From Porphyromonadaceae bacterium UBA7087 (GTDB taxonomy: Bacteria > Bacteroidota > Bacteroidia > Bacteroidales > Muribaculaceae), in assembly GCA_002493515.1 (NCBI GenBank), contig DKYZ01000103.1:1-18699 (forward strand): a DNA stretch of 18,699 bases. Direction: 5' to 3'. Of the stretch, positions 14,941-18,699 are shown one piece after another. Position numbers and translations under genes: made by a program. The notes under the pieces were generated by a model. That model did no database searches, was not told the origin of the DNA, and saw nothing but the letters and a program-made list of their open reading frames with translations. Position 1 is the first letter of the stretch; each line of letters starts with the position of its first letter.

Positions 14941-16089
14941 ATGGAAATGTCGCAGAAAGATAAAGATACAGATAAAGACCTCGAGAATTACGAGGCGCAG
15001 TCAAATGCCCGTCATCCTCATGAGGAGGAAGAGAAGGAAATCGACCTGCTTGAACTGGCGGGCAAGCTTTGGCAGAGACGTAAGACCATAGGGATATGGT
15101 GTCTCTGCGGCGCGGTCCTGGGTCTGATAGTGGCGTTCAGCATCCCGAGGGAGTATAATGCTTCGGTAAAGGTGTCGCCCGAGATGGGAAATTCATCTAA
15201 AGGCGTGTCCGGAGGTCTGGCTGCGATGGCTGCGATGGCCGGATTCGGCGGAGGAGCCGGAAATTCGAGCGACGCGGTCTATCCGCAGCTCTATCCGGAT
15301 GTGGTGAGCTCGGTGCCTTTCGTTACGAGTCTGTTCGATGTCCCTGTCAAGACGAAAGACGGCGACAAATTCACTGTCAGGACATATCTTGAGGAGGAGA
15401 CAAAGGCTCCCTGGTGGGGGGCTGTGTTGGGCCTTCCGGGAAAGATAATCGGTCTTTTCAAAAGTAGCGAGGAGGAGGATGGCGGAAAGCACAAGCTTGA
15501 CAATTTCCGTCTGACTCAGGCGGAGAGCCTCATGGTGGATGCACTTACAAGTCGCATTTCCGCAAGCGTTGATGCCAAGACGTCGGTGGTGACGATTGAT
15601 GTAAAGATGCAGGACCCGGAGGTATCGGCCATACTTGCCGACACGGTGCTCTGCCGTCTGAAGGAATATATCACGCGCTACCGCACAGACAAATCACGTC
15701 AGGACATGCTCTACGCGGAGAAGCTCAACAACGAGGCGAAGGAGAACTATTATGCGGCGCAGAAGCGTCTCGCCGATTATGATGACCGTAACCAGGGGCT
15801 TTCCCTTAGGTCGGCACAGATCACCCGCGAGCGTCTGGAAAATGAGGCCACCCTGGCTTTCAATCTCTTCAACCAGACTGCCCAGCAGCTGCAGATGGCC
15901 AAGGCGAAGGTGCAGGAGACGACTCCTGTATATGCCGTGGTTTCTCCGGCAACCGTTCCCAACCGCCCCTCGTCGCCCAAGAAGCCCCTCATTCTTGTCG
16001 GCTTCACCTTCCTTGCCTTCGTGATATGCGCCGCCTGGATTCTCTTCGGGCAGCCCATGCTGGAGGAGTATAGGAACAAACAGATTTAG
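14941..16089 (+). CDS. Wzz-type polysaccharide chain-length determinant (co-polymerase), no kinase domain
   Basis: This 382-residue inner-membrane protein should control polysaccharide chain length and connect synthesis to the SLBB export channel. An acidic, charged cytoplasmic N-terminus (1-45) leads to a first membrane segment at about 50-68 (TIGIWCLCGAVLGLIVAFSI) and then a large periplasmic part. This part includes a Gly/Ala/Met-rich stretch at about 88-107 and long helices at about 225-320 likely to form coiled coils. The Pro-rich motif at 336-349 (PATVPNRPSSPKKP) directly before the second membrane segment (about 350-369) is diagnostic for Wzz/PCP proteins. The protein ends 13 residues later, and no Walker A motif or tyrosine-rich tail is present, so it is not a BY-kinase fusion. 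It lies 44 nt after the SLBB gene and 14 nt before the M23 gene. The polymer is unknown because no glycosyltransferase or polymerase is in the window. Confidence 0.9.
   Translation: MEMSQKDKDTDKDLENYEAQSNARHPHEEEEKEIDLLELAGKLWQRRKTIGIWCLCGAVLGLIVAFSIPREYNASVKVSPEMGNSSKGVSGGLAAMAAMAGFGGGAGNSSDAVYPQLYPDVVSSVPFVTSLFDVPVKTKDGDKFTVRTYLEEETKAPWWGAVLGLPGKIIGLFKSSEEEDGGKHKLDNFRLTQAESLMVDALTSRISASVDAKTSVVTIDVKMQDPEVSAILADTVLCRLKEYITRYRTDKSRQDMLYAEKLNNEAKENYYAAQKRLADYDDRNQGLSLRSAQITRERLENEATLAFNLFNQTAQQLQMAKAKVQETTPVYAVVSPATVPNRPSSPKKPLILVGFTFLAFVICAAWILFGQPMLEEYRNKQI
15219..15236 (+). repeat. Short in-frame tandem repeat in the Wzz-type gene
   Basis: GGCTGCGAT occurs twice head to tail (15219-15227 and 15228-15236) and is followed by a third GGC. 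It encodes part of LAAMAAMAG in the Gly/Ala-rich segment. A nine-base unit keeps the frame when copies are gained or lost, so it may vary between strains; it is small and could be chance. Confidence 0.6.
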
Positions 16090-16103
16090 ATATTGAATCA
16101 AGG

Positions 16104-17087
16104 ATGAAAGTGAGAATGGGATATATAAAGACCTTGGCGGTATTCATGGGTATCGCTGTTTCTGCCGGAGCGGCCAGAGCAGATGAATACACCGAGCTGG
16201 TGAGTCTGTTCTCGTCAGAAAAACCGGCGCCGGTGGCCGTCGCGGCGGCTCAGCCAAAGAATACGGGCGACCTTCTCGGAGCCGTGGCATCAGCCATGGC
16301 TCCGCGTCCGGTTACTCTTGAGGGTGTGGCCGAGGCCATGGCTGTGAGCTCGCAGCTGAAATGTCTCGACCGGATGATGGGCACAGAGCCTCGTCCTACT
16401 CTCGGGCCGGCCCGACGTCATTTCCTGGGCTATGCGCCGCAGACATACAATGGTAAATTTTTCCGTCCGGTATTCGGCGGCGTGATAACGTCGCAGTTCG
16501 GCTACCGTCCGGCATTCAAGAGAATACATAATGGCATCGACATAAGTCTGCGGGTCGGCGACACAGTCCGGGCGGCTCTGCCGGGAGTCGTGAAGACTGT
16601 CGGATATGAGAGCGGCGGCTATGGCAACTATGTCGTGCTGACACATCCCGACGGTGTTGAGACCCGCTATGCCCACCTCTCGCGATCGCTCGTGGTGCAG
16701 GGACAGCAGGTGATCTCCGGCGATGCGATTGCCTTGGGAGGAAACACCGGCAACTCCACAGGCCCCCACCTCCATTTCGAGGCCCGCGTGCTCGGCACAC
16801 CCGTAGACCCGGCCGTGATGTTCGATTTCAATACCCCCGGCGTCTCCGAACCCTCCACCCTCATGGCATCTCCAATGCTTAAGGATATGCCCGCCCTCAA
16901 TACAATTGCCAAGAAAAGAATAGAGAGCAAGGACCTGTCGGCCAAGCGCACGTATGTTGTCAAGGCCGGCGACACCCCGGCTACAGTGGCTGCAAGAGCC
17001 GGAATCTCCGTGCAGACACTTTGCCGCCTCAATATGATAAGGGCCGAGGAGCCCCTGGAGACAGGGCGTATGATCAAGCTGAAGTGA
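16104..17087 (+). CDS. Periplasmic M23-family peptidoglycan endopeptidase with C-terminal LysM
   Basis: This 327-residue protein should cut peptide cross-bridges in peptidoglycan. A signal peptide ends near residue 26 (AGAARA|DEY). After a low-complexity Ala/Pro/Val region (about 40-85) comes an M23 (lysostaphin-type) domain at about 120-240. Its zinc ligands are visible as H142 and D146 (RIHNGIDIS) and H224 (PHLHFEA), with H191 (RYAHLSR) and H222 as the catalytic histidines, so it appears active and not a degenerate EnvC/NlpD-type activator. A LysM-like domain occupies about 283-327 (YVVKAGDTPATVAARAGIS, ending in GRMIKLK). No coiled coil is evident. The ATG at 16116 is an alternative start, four codons in. 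It begins 14 nt after the Wzz-type gene, so it is very probably co-transcribed, which suggests wall remodelling for assembly of the export machine; that role is inferred. Confidence 0.9.
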   Translation: MKVRMGYIKTLAVFMGIAVSAGAARADEYTELVSLFSSEKPAPVAVAAAQPKNTGDLLGAVASAMAPRPVTLEGVAEAMAVSSQLKCLDRMMGTEPRPTLGPARRHFLGYAPQTYNGKFFRPVFGGVITSQFGYRPAFKRIHNGIDISLRVGDTVRAALPGVVKTVGYESGGYGNYVVLTHPDGVETRYAHLSRSLVVQGQQVISGDAIALGGNTGNSTGPHLHFEARVLGTPVDPAVMFDFNTPGVSEPSTLMASPMLKDMPALNTIAKKRIESKDLSAKRTYVVKAGDTPATVAARAGISVQTLCRLNMIRAEEPLETGRMIKLK

Positions 17088-17123
17088 TAATAATCCGCAC
17101 ACTCACAATTTAACCAACACCAC

Positions 17124-18699
17124 ATGATTACGAGAAAAACTCTTGCTGCCCTATCGGTGACAGCATTGTTCGCATCTTCTTCCGTTCTATATGCGCAGGG
17201 GGATGCTCCGGTGAGGTTTGACATCAAGCCCAATGGAAAGGGTGTGGCCGTAAGCCCTACAATGTACGGCCTCTTCTTCGAGGATATCAACTATGGCGCC
17301 GACGGCGGCCTGTATGCGGAGAAAATCAAGAACCGCTCCTTCGACTTTCCGCAGGCTCTTCTCGGATGGACCACTTTCGGCAATGTCGACGTCCTTGAAG
17401 ACGGACCATTCGAGCGTAATCCAAATTACGTGCGTCTCTCCCCCTCCGGACACCGCGAGAAATATTCCGGTCTTGAGAACGAGGGCTTCTTCGGCGTCAG
17501 CGTAGAGAAAGATGCCACTTACCGCTGCAGCCTCTATGGCAGAGTGCCTGACGGCAGGACTTCAAAAATCAGAGTTGAAATAGAAAATCCGGCTTCCGAT
17601 GCCGAGACTCAGGTCATCGCCTCAAAAGAAATCGGGATTTCCGGAAAAGACTGGAAGAAATATACGGTAGAGCTCCAGCCGGGCGAAACCCTTGAGAAGG
17701 GGCGCTTCCGCATAATGCTCCTCAAGCCGGAGAATACCGTCGACCTGGAGCATATATCGCTCTTCCCCACCGATACCTACAACGGCCATGAGAACGGGCT
17801 TAGAAAAGACCTTGCGCAGAAACTCGCCGACATCCATCCCGGAGTGTTCCGTTTCCCCGGAGGCTGTATCGTGGAGGGTACTGACCTGGAGACTCGTTAC
17901 CAGTGGAAAAACACTGTCGGCCCGGTGGAGAACCGACCGGTTAACCAGAACCGCTGGCACTATACCTTCCCCCACCGTTTCTATCCTGACTATTACCAGA
18001 GCAACGGTCTCGGCTTCTATGAGTATTTCGTATTGAGCGAGGAGATTGGGGCCGAGCCGCTTCCCGTGCTGAGCGTAGGTCTGGCCTGTCAGTATCAGAA
18101 CAATGATCCCGGTGCCCATGTCCCTGTCGACAGCCTTCAGCCATATATAGATGATGCCCTCGACCTCTTGGAATTCGCCAATGGCGACATATCCTCCGAG
18201 TGGGGTTCCCTCAGAGCGGAAATGGGACATCCAGAGCCTTTCAACCTCAAATATCTCGCCATAGGCAATGAGCAGTGGGGTCCGGAATATGTGGAGCGTC
18301 TTGAACCTTTCGTGAAGGCGATACGCGCCAGGTATCCTGAGATAAAGATAATAGGTTCGTCGGGCCCGAACTCAGAGGGTAAGGATTTCGACTACCTGTG
18401 GCCCGAGATGACGAAGCTGAAAGTGGATCTGGTCGACGAGCATTTCTACCGTCCCGAAGACTGGTTCCTGGCTCAGGGCAACCGTTACGACAACTACAGC
18501 CGAAAAGGTCCGAAGGTGTTTGCCGGGGAATATGCCTGCCATGGCAGAGGGAAGAAGCGCAACCATTTCAACGCCTCCCTGATGGAGGCAGCCTTCATGA
18601 CGGGTCTGGAGAGAAACGCCGATGTTGTGGAGATGGCCACGTATGCCCCGCTGTTCGCGCATGTTGAGGGATGGCAGTGGCGTCCCGACATGATATGGT
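17124..18699 (+). CDS. GH51 alpha-L-arabinofuranosidase, cut by the window end
   Basis: At least 525 codons are open from the ATG at 17124 to the right edge with no stop, so the C-terminus is missing; typical relatives suggest roughly 130 or more residues are absent. A signal peptide ends near residue 25 (VLYAQ|GDAP). The N-terminus has the family motif MYGLFFEDINYGADGGLYAE, followed by a beta-sandwich insertion (about 80-220) resembling a CBM4/9-type module. The barrel then begins with GVFRFPGGCIVEG. E383 in LAIGNEQWG fits the GH51 acid/base and E469 in VFAGEYACHG the nucleophile. The enzyme should release terminal alpha-L-arabinofuranose from arabinan or arabinoxylan fragments in the periplasm. 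It starts 36 nt after the M23 gene with no terminator or good promoter between, so it may belong to the export operon or start a new carbohydrate locus. Confidence 0.92.
   Translation, partial: MITRKTLAALSVTALFASSSVLYAQGDAPVRFDIKPNGKGVAVSPTMYGLFFEDINYGADGGLYAEKIKNRSFDFPQALLGWTTFGNVDVLEDGPFERNPNYVRLSPSGHREKYSGLENEGFFGVSVEKDATYRCSLYGRVPDGRTSKIRVEIENPASDAETQVIASKEIGISGKDWKKYTVELQPGETLEKGRFRIMLLKPENTVDLEHISLFPTDTYNGHENGLRKDLAQKLADIHPGVFRFPGGCIVEGTDLETRYQWKNTVGPVENRPVNQNRWHYTFPHRFYPDYYQSNGLGFYEYFVLSEEIGAEPLPVLSVGLACQYQNNDPGAHVPVDSLQPYIDDALDLLEFANGDISSEWGSLRAEMGHPEPFNLKYLAIGNEQWGPEYVERLEPFVKAIRARYPEIKIIGSSGPNSEGKDFDYLWPEMTKLKVDLVDEHFYRPEDWFLAQGNRYDNYSRKGPKVFAGEYACHGRGKKRNHFNASLMEAAFMTGLERNADVVEMATYAPLFAHVEGWQWRPDMIW

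Noticed and set aside
16290..17102. 270-codon open frame on the - strand opposite the M23 gene
   Set aside because: It lies antisense to a well-supported gene; the high third-position G+C of the + strand gene keeps the antisense frame open. The product has no recognisable domain.
17622..18230. 202-codon - strand frame opposite GH51
   Set aside because: Shadow of a gene with both catalytic glutamate motifs intact on the + strand.
1..18699. tRNA genes, CRISPR arrays, insertion sequences or prophage genes
   Set aside because: No cloverleaf-type sequence, regularly spaced repeats, transposase motifs or phage proteins were seen; nearly all the window is taken up by the nine genes.

Overview
The window looks like a chromosomal segment of a gut-type Bacteroidota, most likely order Bacteroidales. 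The evidence is a SusC/SusD pair, Bacteroides-type promoter elements (a TTTG-like box about 20 nt before TAnnTTTG), no obvious Shine-Dalgarno sites, and abundant surface-lipoprotein signal peptides. The roughly balanced base composition would suit a Muribaculaceae-like genome, but that family assignment is an inference. All nine recognised genes lie on the + strand.

Region 1 (192-10182) is a compact polysaccharide utilization locus (PUL): SusC transporter, SusD lipoprotein, a SusE/SusF-position lipoprotein with three carbohydrate-binding-like repeats, a GH66 dextranase lipoprotein and a periplasmic GH97 alpha-glucosidase. Gaps are 14, 38, -1 and 7 nt, so it reads as one operon. The logic is dextran (alpha-1,6-glucan) use: surface capture and cutting by GH66, uptake by SusCD, and removal of terminal glucose in the periplasm by GH97. 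No regulator or GH31 enzyme is visible; they may lie beyond the left edge or elsewhere. A hairpin terminator (10287-10322) closes the operon.

Region 2 (about 10347-12223) is a monocistronic unit with its own promoter, a hairpin leader, a strongly codon-biased lipoprotein combining an OmpA-like segment with C-terminal TPR repeats, and a near-perfect intrinsic terminator.

Region 3 (about 12284 to the right edge) begins with a good Bacteroides promoter and a roughly 150-nt structured leader. It then carries a Wza-like multi-SLBB outer-membrane export protein, a Wzz-type chain-length protein without a kinase domain, an M23-LysM cell-wall endopeptidase and a GH51 alpha-L-arabinofuranosidase cut by the window end. 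The first three look like an envelope-crossing polysaccharide export module without nearby glycosyltransferases. The GH51 gene follows after 36 nt with no terminator seen.

No tRNA, rRNA, CRISPR array, insertion sequence or phage feature was recognised. The individual parts belong to known families. The less described points are the export/M23-LysM/GH51 arrangement, the structured leader before it, and the OmpA-like/TPR lipoprotein.
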